Positions 1 through 12,270 are shown, numbered from the stretch's first letter. The stretch: DNA of 64,000 bases from Saccoglossus kowalevskii (GCF_000003605.2 NW_003105607.1:70419-134418); one strand, 5' to 3'. Translations and numbers: made by a program. The notes: generated from the letters alone by a model not told the origin.

Positions 1-2300
1 TTTTTTAATTATTTAAAGTGATCACTATAGTCTAATGTTTAGAATGTCAAAATATGTTCTCTTTTATTTTAATTTTAAAAGTTTTACTCAGACGATCGAT
101 GAAATAAAACAGTTTAGTGACGTGCCCAGTAACCTGCTAAATAACGAGATAATTCCGACGTCAAATTCTGTTTTGTCCAGCGACTGTGTACAAACGTGCG
201 CCGCTGATGATCACGGTGACCAGCTACACCAGAACGGACATATTTCGCATCTAACTCAACCCCATGCAACAAAAATTGATACTATGTGTTCATTATGGTC
301 CATTATTTCTCGAGGAAAAAGTACATAAGTGAAAATTTAGTCAAAGACGAGAAAACTGCAGAAGAAATTTGCCTTATTTACACGTATCGGCAATGCAAGC
401 TGCCATGCGACTTCCCCTTCTGACGTCACAAGGGGAATTTCTGTATGCAAATAAGAAGCTAATGAGTAGCCTCGTTTTAAAATACACAAAAATAAAGTTG
501 CCGTAGATTGAGTTTAAAACACATTTTTTCACTTCAAAAAATAATTCATGCTAAGAAACATACAAATTAATAATATTTATGTATCAATGGATAATTTTAG
601 GCGTGAAAATAGCAGCCATTTCACAGGCACTTTAATGTACTGTACTGTGTGTAAGATCTAGGTTACAATTCCGCGCACAGTAACGTCCATTGAACGTATT
701 ACATATAGGGCATCAAAGGACAGCCGTACAATGGCACACAGTACCGGTATTGTCCGTACAGAGGTCAACACAGTTCACAAGTTCAAAATCCGAGAGTTGT
801 AAAACAAAAACTTGCCCCGGACAGCCATTTCCCACTACACGTACACATTATTGGGCGATGAAGTGAGTTTAGGCCGTTGCAAGCACTGTCGGTGTCCATT
901 GAACTATTCCATTCCTCATGCAACCAGGAGTACCACTTTAAGTGCAGCACTCGGCTCAACTACATTCATCGTAACTCCCGGTATTCAAATGTATATAGAA
1001 TAAATTTACATCAATTATGATATACAGCAAGTATTTTGAAGCTAAACGTTTATATTGGCTTGTGGAGTATCGCTCGGCGACGGTCTTTGATATTCTCTTT
1101 CTGTAGAGAAGGGTCCTATTAACTTCTCGACTCTATATCAGACATCTCCTGTTTTCAGTTTATTGACACCAAATACTTCAAGTGTTCATCCGCCCGAGTC
1201 TTCTTCGTATACCGTCAGTGTTACCCGCATAAAATCGTTAAGTTCTACGTTCCAGATCACAGCAAGTAGTCAATCAAACTAGGTAAGTTCTACAAAAATC
1301 CACCCATGATCGGTTCGACATATATATATATACGTTACGCTACCGTTATTTTCTGTAAGCGATTACAGAAAACATTTCGAAAATAGATATTTTTTTTCTC
1401 TGTGTTTATAACAGAAGAAAATTGTTGGTGAGTGAGTGTGGTAATATTCGGTCTATTTTGTAGTCGTGATGACAATACTTTTTATGTTAGATCAGTTTGG
1501 GGATTTGAACTATATAAGTTGAAGAAACAAACTTGACTTCGGTCAATCACTTTAAAAAGTCCCAGTCTCAAAATTTAGAAACCTATTCTGTGTACACTCA
1601 CGCAGAGTTGACTGTGTCGGTTGACCTAAATTGGAAGTTTTATGTTAAACCTTTGATCGACTCGGTACAGTTCAGTTGGTTGGTTCCATTGTCGGTGATA
1701 TAGTGAAGAGAATGAAAAATGGTATTTTTGCTGAGATATCATCGGTTGATTTAGTCGGTAATGGGCACTTTGGGTCAAAGGTGAAAACCATATATTGTCG
1801 TTATTTGGTAGTGCTTCTTGTCACCTAGCAGAATTGTGATCTTCCAGCTAGTTATGTAGTCCACCTAACAATTTGACCTCCATGGGTGAATAGAATTGTG
1901 ATTGGCCATTGAAAGTACTCACAACTCGCAATAACTTGAAGGGTTTTGTCTGACAACAGAAATTTTTTGCGGCGCGCCCGTAATTTGATTTTTCACTAAT
2001 TTTGTCGTATTTACTCTGTTGCACTGGTATAGGTGTTGCGTCGCTGTGCATTCTACCACCGTACATGGATGTGTGACATCATATTTTAAGAACACGGAGA
2101 ATAAGTTAATACCCGATTTTAACTTTATAAAAGTAAATGCCACGCGACAAAATGTGATATACGTAAAATTTACAGAAAGCTCCATGAGCTGGTGACAAAA
2201 CGTAGGAACGCAGTAAAGCATTTATTATAGTGTAGGTCGGTTTAGGGCTGAATGAATACAGACACTATGTCATAATTTAAATATTTGTCAAGCACGGGGT
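1..2300. other. No recognisable gene
   Basis: I see no convincing exon, RNA gene or complete mobile element here. Open frames are short, lack family resemblance, and are not bounded by good splice signals. A short TA run lies near 1321-1332. The stretch is best read as intergenic DNA, or as the intron or flank of a gene starting to the left. Confidence 0.5.
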
Positions 2301-2309
2301 CAACTAAAT

Positions 2310-2380
2310 GTATTTATTTATTTATTAACACACAACATCCCCCGGAGGGGATGACACGGGTTACAAATCAGATATTAGTA
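2310..2380 (-). mobile_element. Probable LINE/SINE 3' end with hairpin
   Basis: On the minus strand a short stem-loop (CATCCCC pairing with GGGGATG, at 2336-2353) is followed by repeated AATA/AAATA units at 2311-2326. A GC-rich hairpin followed by a short-period A-rich tail is the usual look of the 3' end of a non-LTR retrotransposon or of a SINE using its machinery. No coding part is attached, so this would be a short 3' relic. The call rests on structure only. Confidence 0.4.
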
Positions 2381-3351
2381 AAGGAAAAATAACTACATAA
2401 AAGTAAGGGAACAAAAAAGCATTCGTAATCATTATAGTTGACTGTCACCGCCCATTTAGGTAAATAGCATGTTCCGCTTAACAATAACCTTTACTAATTA
2501 TACAAATCAATAGAGCCAAGGGTGGAAGCTTCGACCAGTTTTAATAAAGCTTTTGATTCGCAATCAGCCAAACATGAATACGTCACAATGGTGTCATATC
2601 ACTTGTACGAGCACCCATCATGGGCCATGTGAGAATTATCACGAGTGACGCTTGTATCGAAACAATGTCAAGTGTTTCTTTACGTTGCTATAAACAACCG
2701 TGGTTTCTAAAACAATATCATTGTCGCTTTCAGCATGTATTTGGTATATGGGCAGTGCTTTATTATTATAATTCGTAAAACATTATAACATGTGACAAAT
2801 CAGCCTGTAGAGTGTTCAAATCACTATTGTACTATTATCCAATGTATTGTCGTGAATCCAATACAGGTGTATTGAATCACTGTCCTATCATAGGATACGT
2901 TTTGAATCACGTGACGTGTCAAGTTGGATCACGTGATTTACCTTATATGACCTTACTTATTAAATATACCTTCTTACTTAGACTTTTTATCGGGAAGTAC
3001 TGTAAAACTTGTTTGCTCTCTGGGCTTAGCCGCTTGGCTAATGCCCTGGGACAATCATTGTACTCTGTCTACTAGTTCACGACCTTGTAAAGTGTGTCAT
3101 GTCACAGTGACCAAAATAAAAAAAATCAATAAATGTTATAATATGAATAAAATAATCATTCCCTTCAATTGATGAATAGTGGTAATTATTGAGCCGGTTG
3201 TCAACAACAACATAAATAAAACTATATACTCTTAAACTAAAGTAATCTGAAGATCAGTTTTAATGGTAGCAAACTGCATATAAATTTAGATTAATAACGT
3301 GGTATATATTGCATTCATGCATTCTCATCAATGTATTGATCTTTAGTTTTC

Positions 3352-3364
3352 TATTTCACAGAGG
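3352..3364 (+). promoter_or_regulatory. Splice acceptor just upstream of the NAT start codon
   Basis: A pyrimidine-rich run ends in CACAG at 3357-3361, three bases before the ATG at 3365. This predicts a non-coding first exon upstream joined directly to a single coding exon, the arrangement known for vertebrate NAT genes. The upstream exon itself could not be located. Confidence 0.55.
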
Positions 3365-4267
3365 ATGTTTACCAAAGAAGAAGCCACTGAATTCATCACG
3401 GATAAGCTGAAGATAAAAGAACCTCTAAGACAGTTTGACAAAAACAGACTAGTATTATTGAACAACATAATACGAGCTGTGATGTATCAAGTTCCGTTTC
3501 AAAATATCACATTATTGTGTTTGCCTGAAAAAGATAGAAAAGCCCCAACAATGGATGAGATAAAACGGGATGGTATTTCACTTGTTGGCGGTTTGTGTAT
3601 AGTTAATAATGCGATTTTAAAGAATGTGTTAGAAGCTATAGGCTTCGATATCGAATATGTGTCAGCAACAATAATCGATCCTGACAGCCATGTGTTGTGC
3701 ATTGCGAGCAATGTATTGCACGAAGGTGATAAATATTTAGTGGACGTGGGATGTGGTTATCCAACATTTGAAGCCATTCCGTTGGATTTCAACGACGAAT
3801 CCCCAATATATGAATTCTCATTTATGAAATTTAAGCTGGTTAGAAATCAAGGAGTTATAGAAAGGCAACATCTTCGCCAGTCAAAAAACCTGTTGAGGTT
3901 AGACAGTTACTCTGTCTACGATCAATTTGAGACGCGATGGGTGAAGTTTTACGAATTCAGCGTCACTCCTGTTGAGTATTGCCAGTTTGATTCTACTATG
4001 AATCTGATTTACACGGTTCCTGACGCAAGCCCCTTTCTGATTAGCATTGTATTAGTTTCATTTAAGAATGGTAAATGCACGGTGGTAAGGGACAACTTAC
4101 ACTTAGAAGAAGGCGATGACAACAAACTACACGAAGTGGAACGACTGGAATCAAATGAAAGTATCATAAGCTGCATCTCCAAGATATGTCCTCAGCTTTC
4201 GGAGCTGGATATAAAGAATGCGGTTGAAATTTGGGCATCTGAATATAAACACTCAACAAACAAGTAA
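3365..4267 (+). CDS. Arylamine N-acetyltransferase
   Basis: This intact 300-residue frame is a member of the NAT family (cytosolic enzymes that move acetyl from acetyl-CoA to arylamines and hydrazines through a cysteine intermediate). The triad is visible: Cys78 in VGGLC, His109 in DSHVL, Asp127 in YLVDVGCG. An N-terminal VPFQNI (43-48) matches the conserved VPFEN region. Length fits the usual 275-300 residues. Two residues near the nucleophile differ from the classic RGGxC(Q/E)xN pattern: Val74 replaces Arg and Val80 replaces Gln/Glu, while Asn82 is kept, so substrate choice or activity may differ. The ATG lies three bases after a splice acceptor. The coding part has no introns. It is the only NAT coding sequence in the window, though pieces of its flanks recur elsewhere. 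Confidence 0.93.
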   Translation: MFTKEEATEFITDKLKIKEPLRQFDKNRLVLLNNIIRAVMYQVPFQNITLLCLPEKDRKAPTMDEIKRDGISLVGGLCIVNNAILKNVLEAIGFDIEYVSATIIDPDSHVLCIASNVLHEGDKYLVDVGCGYPTFEAIPLDFNDESPIYEFSFMKFKLVRNQGVIERQHLRQSKNLLRLDSYSVYDQFETRWVKFYEFSVTPVEYCQFDSTMNLIYTVPDASPFLISIVLVSFKNGKCTVVRDNLHLEEGDDNKLHEVERLESNESIISCISKICPQLSELDIKNAVEIWASEYKHSTNK

Positions 4268-4446
4268 CTTATCAAATCTAGGGAGTATTACTTCTAAATG
4301 TTGTTATTAAAACAACTGTTTACAACTGTTTTGTGACATAAAGCTAATATCATTCCAATATACGGGAATGGTTGGCGTAAATCAAGTATTCATTTTATTA
4401 TAGAGGTTGTGAACTTAAGTTGCTCTACTAGTATTGTATTTATCAT

Positions 4447-4452
4447 AATAAA
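4447..4452 (+). terminator. Candidate NAT polyadenylation signal
   Basis: AATAAA lies about 180 bases after the NAT stop codon and is the first canonical signal downstream. That distance is ordinary for an animal 3' UTR. No cleavage-site data are available. Confidence 0.45.
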
Positions 4453-4904
4453 ATTTCTCCTAATATTCAAATCTAATAATGCGATATTCCCTTCAAAATA
4501 CATAACGTTTTTATTTAGTTGGACTCGGGTTTAATTTAACACTATGCAGGATTGAATCCAACTTGGTACACATTGTTAGGGACCAGGGTTGAGAAACAAC
4601 AGAATGATGTACCAGCCTTGAAAAGCTGCAATTGACTAGACTAACTTCAAATATTTATTGAGCTCTTACCATCCGTTTCTCTGTTGAAGACATAAATGTT
4701 AGTTCAATAAAGTGTTGAACATATTGCAATATCGCGATCGTGTATTATTAGTATTCTTACTGCTGAAATATCAGTTGCCAAAAATATAGCCCATACATAA
4801 CCAATTACTAAGGATGTGATGGACTGATACAATGAATACAGAGAAGCGGTGAAATTCATAATTTAGTGAAACGTTTTCCAGCACCTTCTAAAACAGGCAC
4901 GTTT

Positions 4905-5545
4905 ATCATTAACTTTGGTTTGAAACCGCTTAATTAACCAACATTAAATTCCAACAAAGAAACTTAACGATTCAGGAGAAAAATGTTGGTAACTGGATAA
5001 CGAACACATAGTATGAACAAAAGCGACAATTAACGAACTACTACAACGAGTGCACGAGTGGCCAACATGATATATAGGAGTTATTATTACGAATATGGCA
5101 CATTTATTCGTATGATGCCCTCTATATTTTATTAGCGTCCATGATGTGTCCTTTCGTTTTCGTCCTGCAACTCACCCATTAAGAATTATAGGAAATACGT
5201 GGGTCGTAATGAATAAGTCCGACTATTTAAATAGTTTCAGTATGGTTTGAAACCACTTAATTAACCAGAAAACATGAACAGATTCCAAAAAGAAACTTAA
5301 CGTTTCTGGAGAAACGTGTGGATAACAAACGCATAGTGCCAAAAGCGACAATTAAGGAACTAGTACAACGAATGGCCTACATGATATATAGGAGTTATTA
5401 TTACGAATATGCCCTCTATATTTTATAAGTGTCCATGATGAGTCCTTTTGTTTTCATCCTGTGAGTCACCCCTTATAAATTATAGGAAATACGTGGGCCG
5501 TAATGTATGAGTGCGACTATTCAAATAGTTTACCTTCTGACAATC
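4905..5545. repeat. Two tandem ~330-bp repeats in the NAT 3' flank
   Basis: Unit 1 (about 4905-5240) and unit 2 (about 5245-5545) share long matching runs, including GAAACTTAACG, ATGATATATAGGAGTTATTA and ATAGGAAATACGTGGG. A third, single copy is at about 32765-33060. There is no coding potential. The simplest reading is that one ancestral unit was doubled beside NAT and stayed single in the copy between SLCO copies 1 and 2. Confidence 0.75.
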
Positions 5546-5739
5546 TATAAGTGTAACAGAGGTCATTGGTTTTCTGTGTAATGAATGGATATAATGTGAG
5601 GGTTGACTGCATTGTAATATCATGAGCTGTTTTTATTTATGTTCCCTTTGTCATGGGTATGAGCGGATTGGCACATTTTGACAGATATCAATGTGTATAA
5701 AAACATGGTGGCCTGTGTATAGACGTATTATTGTCTGTT

Positions 5740-6300
5740 GCACTGATATCTCAAAAAACACCTTGCATATTAATTAGCCAATTTTAGGCATGAAACTTGT
5801 TACTTAGATGCTCTGTGATAATGCGCAGATTTTATTTTTTTTGGTTGAAATCCATGCATATTAGTGATCTAATTTGCATGTTATTAACTAAGTTTGAGTC
5901 TTCTCACATTCTCTCCTGTACTATTAAACATATATCAATGAATCAAGGATGTTCTGGGATTATGCGCACCTAATTTGCATAATAATTAGCTAATTTTAAG
6001 CAGTTTCCCTTTTTTCTCATGTACTATTCAGCAGATTCCAATAAAACTTGGCACATAGATCCCATTAGATAATGCATGGTATGATTAGATGTTCATTGAA
6101 ATCTGTGCATATAATGATTTCCTTTAAATTTGCATATTAATTAGCCAATTTTGAGCATTTTCATTTGTTACTTGTTAACTAATAAACACAATTTAATGAA
6201 ACTTGGTACATAGATGCTCTACGATAATGCCCAGACTCCATTAGCTTCTGTTTGAAACCCCTTGCAAATTAATTACGTAATTTGCATACTAAATCGGCAG
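5740..6300. repeat. Degenerate ~150-bp tandem array
   Basis: About four diverged units recur, each with a core like GAAACTTGGTACATAGATGC followed by GATAATGC and later by TTGCATATTAATTAGC. The unit length varies between roughly 110 and 160 bases. The related block at 33120-33280 has about one unit, so the array expanded or shrank after the blocks separated. No transposase or TIR is visible. Confidence 0.65.
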
Positions 6301-7120
6301 TTCTGTATTTATTGGTTCAGTTTAATGAGATGAATGTGTTTTTATTCATGATTGTATACAGTGACTGCTTATTTTTGCTTACTATTCCTAATTTCAATTC
6401 TGAGATAATTGTGGTGTATTGTGTCTTAATGGGAACATGTTAATTTGGTGATTTCATTTAGCTGTTGTATATCACCCATATTACCAATGTAACACTATGT
6501 GTTTACGTGAGTCAACTATCAATGTGGAGACGTTGACATACATATGTGATACACGGTACAGGTTATAATTGACATTCATCATTATATCTGGTAGCGTGTT
6601 AAGATTTCACAGTCCAAATTTTTGATTTCTTATGAATGCAAACAAGGTCTTGACAACATGATTTCGATTTGATCGTCCAATTGGCGTCACCGATTTATTT
6701 CAAAGATATCACACCATTCATTGTTTGAATTGTTTGTCTCTTGCATACCGTCAAATTCTATATTTTCGCAATGTCTCAGACCCTGGTCAGAATATTCTAA
6801 AACCCTCAGGTTTTAGCCTTGTCTTGTAGCCTTATCTGATGGATAATTATTTCATTTTAACTTCTAAGATCTTGTACCAAAATATGTGCCAGATTGACGA
6901 ACTGTGTGATTGCATGGTTACTTCAATAAATGCGTTATGCAGGAAATGTGTGATCAATTGCAGCATGTAATTCCCTTCACTGTACTTCTATGCAAAAAAA
7001 GATACTTAACACAAGTACGATGTAGCAGCATGATCACCACAAGTTTTTAAATTTGCAATATAACGTCGTTATTATTTACTTGTTATTACGTGGGACACTA
7101 CAGAATACTGAGACATAAAA
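6300..7120. repeat. Block shared with 33290-34400
   Basis: Non-coding sequence matching 33290-34400 in the same orientation. Shared landmarks include GTGTTTACGTGAGTCAACTA, ATATGTGATACACGGTACAG and AATGTCTCAGAC. With the repeats to its left this forms a duplicated NAT downstream block of about 2 kb. Nothing else is recognised in it. Confidence 0.7.
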
Positions 7121-7335
7121 ACAACTCTCAGATTTGTTCATTTGATGATGATATCTTCAATTGTCTAATTTTAATGAATATTTTTTGTAATTTTTTGTAA
7201 AAAGTTGTATTTTTGAATTCTTGTTGAAAACAACAAGTCCGATTGCTTTGATACTATAATGATATTTTCAGTTCTTTAATTGAAATGTGCTTTGCTAACG
7301 GAGCTATCTCAGCCGACAGGCTGCTTGTTTATAAT
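7120..7335 (-). mobile_element. Inverted partial copy of the element at 10150-11940
   Basis: The reverse complement matches the left end and first internal unit of the element at 10150-10350. Shared text on this strand includes GAATTCTTGTTGAAAACA, AGTCCGATTGCTT and CGGAGCTATCTCA. It carries the same GCTCCG-type terminus and is truncated. Confidence 0.6.
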
Positions 7336-9300
7336 TATTAATGACTTCATTGTTCTTGTCTATGTGTGATCAGAATTGATTCCATCTATTTTTAGTCAGT
7401 GTTTTTGATGCAAAATGTCTTAGTTTACATATTTGGTCACACAAAGAAAAGACCCACCAGGTATCTTTAGTATCCATCAATTTGTTATTTAACTAAGATT
7501 CTCAACATGCATTTTGGAATAGTTGTGCTCTTTTGATAAACAGTATCATCACAATTAACTTATTAAAATTCTAAAACTGTAATGAATAGCTGACAAATAG
7601 TATTTCAGCATCGTCCGCCTGCACGGTGTTGCTCCGTTCGGACATTCTTCCCTCTACAACACCGTGCGGTAATACCATTCATAACCGTGTATGTCACGTG
7701 GTTGCGCGATAGAAAGTTTACCGACCAATAGAAAGCTTTGTTACAAAGACTGCCAGAAAGCGCTCGGAGCTCTGCATTTCTGATGTTTTCGGCTTCATTA
7801 CTGCCGATATGTGTTGCAGTGATATCACGAGCTTTGGGGTGTAACACCTACTCTTCTATAGTAGTCAACAGTGGTGACAACACTATTACCACTATTATTA
7901 AGTAAAAGCTTGAATAGCTTTGGTCTGAATATAAGTGAGTTGCATGATGTATGGATATTGTCGCTGTATCGCCTCGACATCCAAGCCAACACAGCTTTAG
8001 CTGTGCTCAGCGACATTTATTCTTGGGTCAGGCATTTTCACCGCCTGGCAACCATCATGGTGAAACAAAGGCCAATAAATTCTCAGAAAACGGTATTTTG
8101 GGATGGTTGTTGTCACCCCCTACATATGCAACATTAACATTTAAATTTGGTTGGATTTCTTCAAAGTTAAGTTTGTGCTGTTTTCTCGATTTTCGCTTTT
8201 TGATCAGTGCACAGCAGCTCGCGCAGAGTCTATATAAATACATGGTAGAGTGGTGCGCGTCTTAAATAGCAACGTGGAGCGTTTAGTGACTTAACTCCGC
8301 CTCGAAGATTTTGATAGCTTTGCCAAGCGCGTTGAAGAACGAAGTTATATGATTGGCTGTTAAACTGATTCTAAACTGTGAGGGCATTGTCACATACGCA
8401 TAGTCCTAGTGAAATACTTCAAGGTTATAGTGGAGTGCTTCGCCGGAATATTCACCTTGAAAATTCAAGATGGTATTTCAGTAAATTAGTGATTTTTGAA
8501 GATGAGTGATTTTCTTTGAGAAATAACTATTATTTGATACTTAAAAAAAACAATTGAGAGAACAAGGTTTATTTAAGCAGATCAACATGCTATGCTCATA
8601 AAAACTGCTGGAAAATAAATTAATGGCTTAATATATCTGTAAATATATGTTATGTTTTAAGACATTAACCAAGATGTCACTTATTTAGGTGATGTAGTTT
8701 ATTGCTCCTCATGTTACTGATGTCTTTATTTGATGCGAACTCTTCAAATAAGTTAACCCTCCTACATATTGTTACATTTATTATTATTTTTTTTTTATTT
8801 TTTTAATTTACATGATAAAACTGCTGAGTTGGTTCATCATCTCTAACAACTCAACTCAACTCTACCCGACCCGACCCCTGTACTAAAACTTTCAATATCG
8901 AAAAGGGGATCTAAATGGAGTACACGAGTTGTTTTGATAAAAATGCCTATGCCAAAAGCTGTGTGACAGAATATTAATCTCAAACTTTAGTTGGACAGTT
9001 ATTTCTTTTACAGTGTTGTCAGTTTCCCTATAGTACATTCGCATATAAAAAATGACCGGGAATACTCCTCTTTGAAATAATGATAAAGAGCTAATGAACA
9101 ATACATAATTGTCTGTGGAAAAGTATATTTCTCTTCTCTTAGTTTGTCAACGATCCAATAAAATATGGATACACTGTCCCTGGGAGTTTTTACGACTGAC
9201 AATTCAATGTTCCCTATTTGGGCAAATGCTTATAGTCTTGCAATCTGGAATAATGTAATGAGGCTGTCTTTCAACTGGGACTGTAGACTTTGAGGCAGTT
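7335..9300. other. Non-coding stretch with promoter-like patches
   Basis: No convincing gene. An 11-base perfect inverted repeat (GCACGGTGTTG at 7621-7631, CAACACCGTGC at 7657-7667) sits in a GC-richer patch. A TATA-like TCTATATAAATAC lies near 8228-8240 in another GC-richer patch. These could be transposon pieces or a promoter, but no transcript unit can be tied to them. The short run at 8840-8878 repeats ACTCA and CCCGA units. Confidence 0.3.
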
Positions 9301-9304
9301 GTGG

Positions 9305-9879
9305 TCAGTGCAAGGACTGTAGCATCAGGTAAAACAGCGTAGTTCCCCAACATGCTAGAAAAAATCCTTGAATGCACTTTGTTGTGTCTTGCGCCTGCTT
9401 TTTTTGGCCGTCATCTAGTTTTTCACCCCTACAAAAAAGATCACAGAAATTATCATTTGAAGTTAAACGTGTACAAGTTAGGACTCCAAATCTAATCATT
9501 TACTTGTTCGTGCATATAGGTCACAGTCACGGCATGTAGACAAAACTGTTAACCGGTTAAGACGGAAGTATGGGATGTCGTTGAAAGGATAAATAAAAAT
9601 ACGAAAATTGCTGACATGAAAGTCATAGCCTCATCATAGACTCACAAAAACATTGCCTGGTTGTAATACATTAACTCATAATGCAATAGTTAGATCGTGA
9701 TGACTGTGTCAGTATAAAGTAGAAACAACATGCACGTATGGCTTATATTGCGTCGAATGTGACTCGTTAACATGATCTCAAATGAATTACATACATCAAT
9801 CGTGATTGTTCACAAAACTCACTTCAAATTCGGAATCCTTTATTGATTTTACATCGGTTCTAACATTACTTGCAGCCAT
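9305..9879 (-). CDS. Possible small spliced membrane-protein gene
   Basis: Two exon-like pieces lie on the minus strand. The first (9879-9823) opens with ATGGCTGCAAG and encodes 19 residues (MAASNVRTDVKSIKDSEFE), ending exactly at a GTGAGT donor, phase 0. The second begins after a TTTTTTGTAG acceptor at 9428. In the frame needing two bases from upstream it encodes GEKLDDGQKKQAQ followed by a hydrophobic stretch of about 20 residues, and stops at 9305. The phases do not join directly. An 11-base candidate microexon flanked by AG and GTGAGT (minus strand, roughly 9645-9660) would fix this but is speculative. I do not recognise a family. A single C-terminal membrane segment is all that can be inferred. 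Confidence 0.3.
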
Positions 9880-10149
9880 CTTGAAATAACCAGGAACGAT
9901 GAGTCTGGCTCATGTGCAAAGTCAGACAGCTATTTCTGTAAGCCGCACTATGATTGGTCGACAAAACTCGATGAAAACTAATCTTGTTGTACGAGATTTG
10001 CATAGGCATTGAGTCAGATGTAGTTAGAGGCAACTGGAACACGATTTTCTAAGAACTGATTAACGGCAAGAAAAAACAAAAAATCGACATATTCAAACTA
10101 AAATACAAATAAATATAATAAAAAGGGTTATGAATATACAAACAAATAA

Positions 10150-11940
10150 TAAAAACAAGCAGCCTGTCGGGTGAGATAGCTCCGCTGTTAGCAATGCACA
10201 TTGCACTTAAAGAAAAGAACTATGTATAGTATCGAAGCAATCGGACTTGCTGTTTTCAACAAGAATTCAAAAATATCACTTTACACCAAAAATCATCAAA
10301 ATTAGATAATTGAAGATATCACCACGAAATGAACAAATTTGAGAGAGTTCCATATGTAGTATATATATGTACCGTACTTTCCCGAGCATAAGCCCCTCCC
10401 CGATTATAAGCCCACCCTATGTTTTTAGACATTTAACAGGTCGAGGACATCCCCGAGTATAGGCCCAGGGTGTTTTTCTCGGGCGTCAACACATTTATTA
10501 CAAATATGCATGTAAAAAGTGTATTTCATTGCATAATAATTGTGATTGGTACGGTAGTTTGGTTCCTACTTTTACGAGAAAACTCGCATTAATTTCAGAG
10601 TGCATGGCCGGCGAACGTACGGTACATGGTTCGCACCTTTTCTATTCTGTTATTTACTCAGGATGAACCCCGAAGTTGCAGTAGTTTTAGAAACACCAAC
10701 AATGTGATCGTCAAGTCTTGAAACATGGTTATTGAACATCGTTTTGCTTTTCCGAATTATCGCGTCCATTGAGACTTTCGTGAATGGGATGTGAACGAGC
10801 AAACTATTCTTCGACATGACTTGTCGGCGACCGTGAATAGTTTGAATACTTCCTCCACCTTCAGTTTACCTTTTGATTCAATAGCTTTAGGGAAAAAATC
10901 ACCGGTTTTTGTGGAAATCAGATCGCATTTTAACATCGCGGTAATTCACTTCCGCATTGCGTTGAAAAAAATGACTTCGTCAATAATCGGAAAACTTCGT
11001 CTGTACGACACAGCATTTTGATTGGTTAACGAAAGACGTGAACTGTTAGGTCAAAGGAAGTTGTTCAGGTCAAATCACGATGAAACACACCATGGCGGAA
11101 ATTACTTTTTATCGAGAGTTTGCGTACGATCGAAAACATTCCACAACTAAGATAATGATAAAGATCTTGCCTTCGACTGTTTCCCACATACCCTACCTAT
11201 TTTTGCACGGTAAATTCAGACGGTATGTAAACCGTATTGTAATAAAATGTTTATGAACATGTTTGTTTCTTCATTGTGAAAAGTGTCGTTGAAATCATAA
11301 AGATGTAATATTTCTCCGAGACTGGCGCTGTGAACGAAAAATGTAATTTGGATAATTTTTCGTGGTTGGGAAGATGGTTACAATGTTAAACCCCCTAAAC
11401 AATTATCTTTTCTGAGGTGGTCCTCGAGTATAAGTCCACCCCCTAATTTTCCCGATTTTACATGTTCACGACCCTGGGCATATACTCGGGGAAGTACAGC
11501 ATAATATCAAAACAATTGGACTTTTTTTAACAGTTTTTAACAAGAAATTGATATCATTTTTTATCAAAAATTACAAAAATATTCATCAAAATTAAAGAAT
11601 TGAAGATATCATCATGAAATGAACAAATCTGAGAGAGGTCCACATGTAGTACCTATATATGTAATATCAAAATAATCGGACTTGCGGTTTTTTACAAGAA
11701 GTTGAAAACATCACTTTTACCAAAAATGACAAAAATATTCACCAAAAAAAAAAAATTAGATTTTGACATGAAATGAACAAATCTGAGAAAGAACCATTCA
11801 AGGTACTCGCATATCAAATTTGAAAACATTCTGACTTGTGGTTTCAAAGAAGAAGTTGAAATTGTAAAGTTGACGACGATGACGACGGGCGACAACGGAC
11901 AATCAGTAATATGACTTTGTCGACAGCGGAGCTAAAAATT
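10150..11940 (+). mobile_element. Non-autonomous DNA element with internal tandem units, interrupted
   Basis: Left end carries TAGCTCCGCTGT (near 10175) and right end ACAGCGGAGCTA (near 11925), an inverted match suggesting terminal repeats. Between them run about four diverged ~150-bp units with AATTGAAGATATCA, GAAATGAACAAATCTGAGA and TCGGACTTG as landmarks. There is no transposase. The element is split by a second element at 10372-11501. An inverted partial copy lies at 7120-7335. Confidence 0.55.
10372..11501. mobile_element. 1.13-kb TA-target DNA transposon (Tc1/mariner/pogo-like), non-autonomous
   Basis: Ends are imperfect inverted repeats: CCGTACTTTCCCGAGCATAA on the left and, read inward from the right, TGCTGTACTTCCCCGAGTAT. 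TA lies on both sides (10370-10371 and 11502-11503). The motif CCCGAGTATAAGCCC recurs near both ends. The host sequence is a repeat whose intact neighbour at about 11655-11680 reads TATATATGTAATATC, exactly the predicted empty site. The inside has only a short frame with no transposase resemblance. TA duplication supports the Tc1/mariner/pogo group; the exact family is not settled. Confidence 0.7.
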
Positions 11941-12159
11941 AGAGCCTCATATCTACATCGGATTTTGATCAGATTGACTTATGGTAAACATTAATTTATT
12001 TTATTAAATTATCAATGATTTTTGAACTTATGAGCTATGACTCTGATCACGACTGTGCGCGTTGGTTTGGATATGAGTAGCATCATTGTTGCTATATGTC
12101 TCAAAATGTCCCAAAATATTACCACATCATATTTGAAAGATTTCTTAGGTTTCTACATA

Positions 12160-12270
12160 CCACTTCCGAGTCTTCTACTTTCGTGTTAATCACCTTCACA
12201 TACTCACACTACTTGAAAAAAACATGCGGATATTTTAGACAGAATTTAATTGATTCTAAAATCTAGTATC
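12160..12270. repeat. Left edge of block A homology, matching 45580-45690
   Basis: TTCCGAGTCTTCTACTTT and AGACAGAATTTAATTGATTC are shared with 45580-45690. In block C this piece runs straight into sequence that here lies at 15580, so about 3.3 kb separates the two halves in block A. Confidence 0.7.

Noticed and set aside
5740-6300. Spaced repeats considered as a CRISPR-like array
   Set aside because: Units are long, diverged and contiguous, with no unique spacers, and the genome is eukaryotic.
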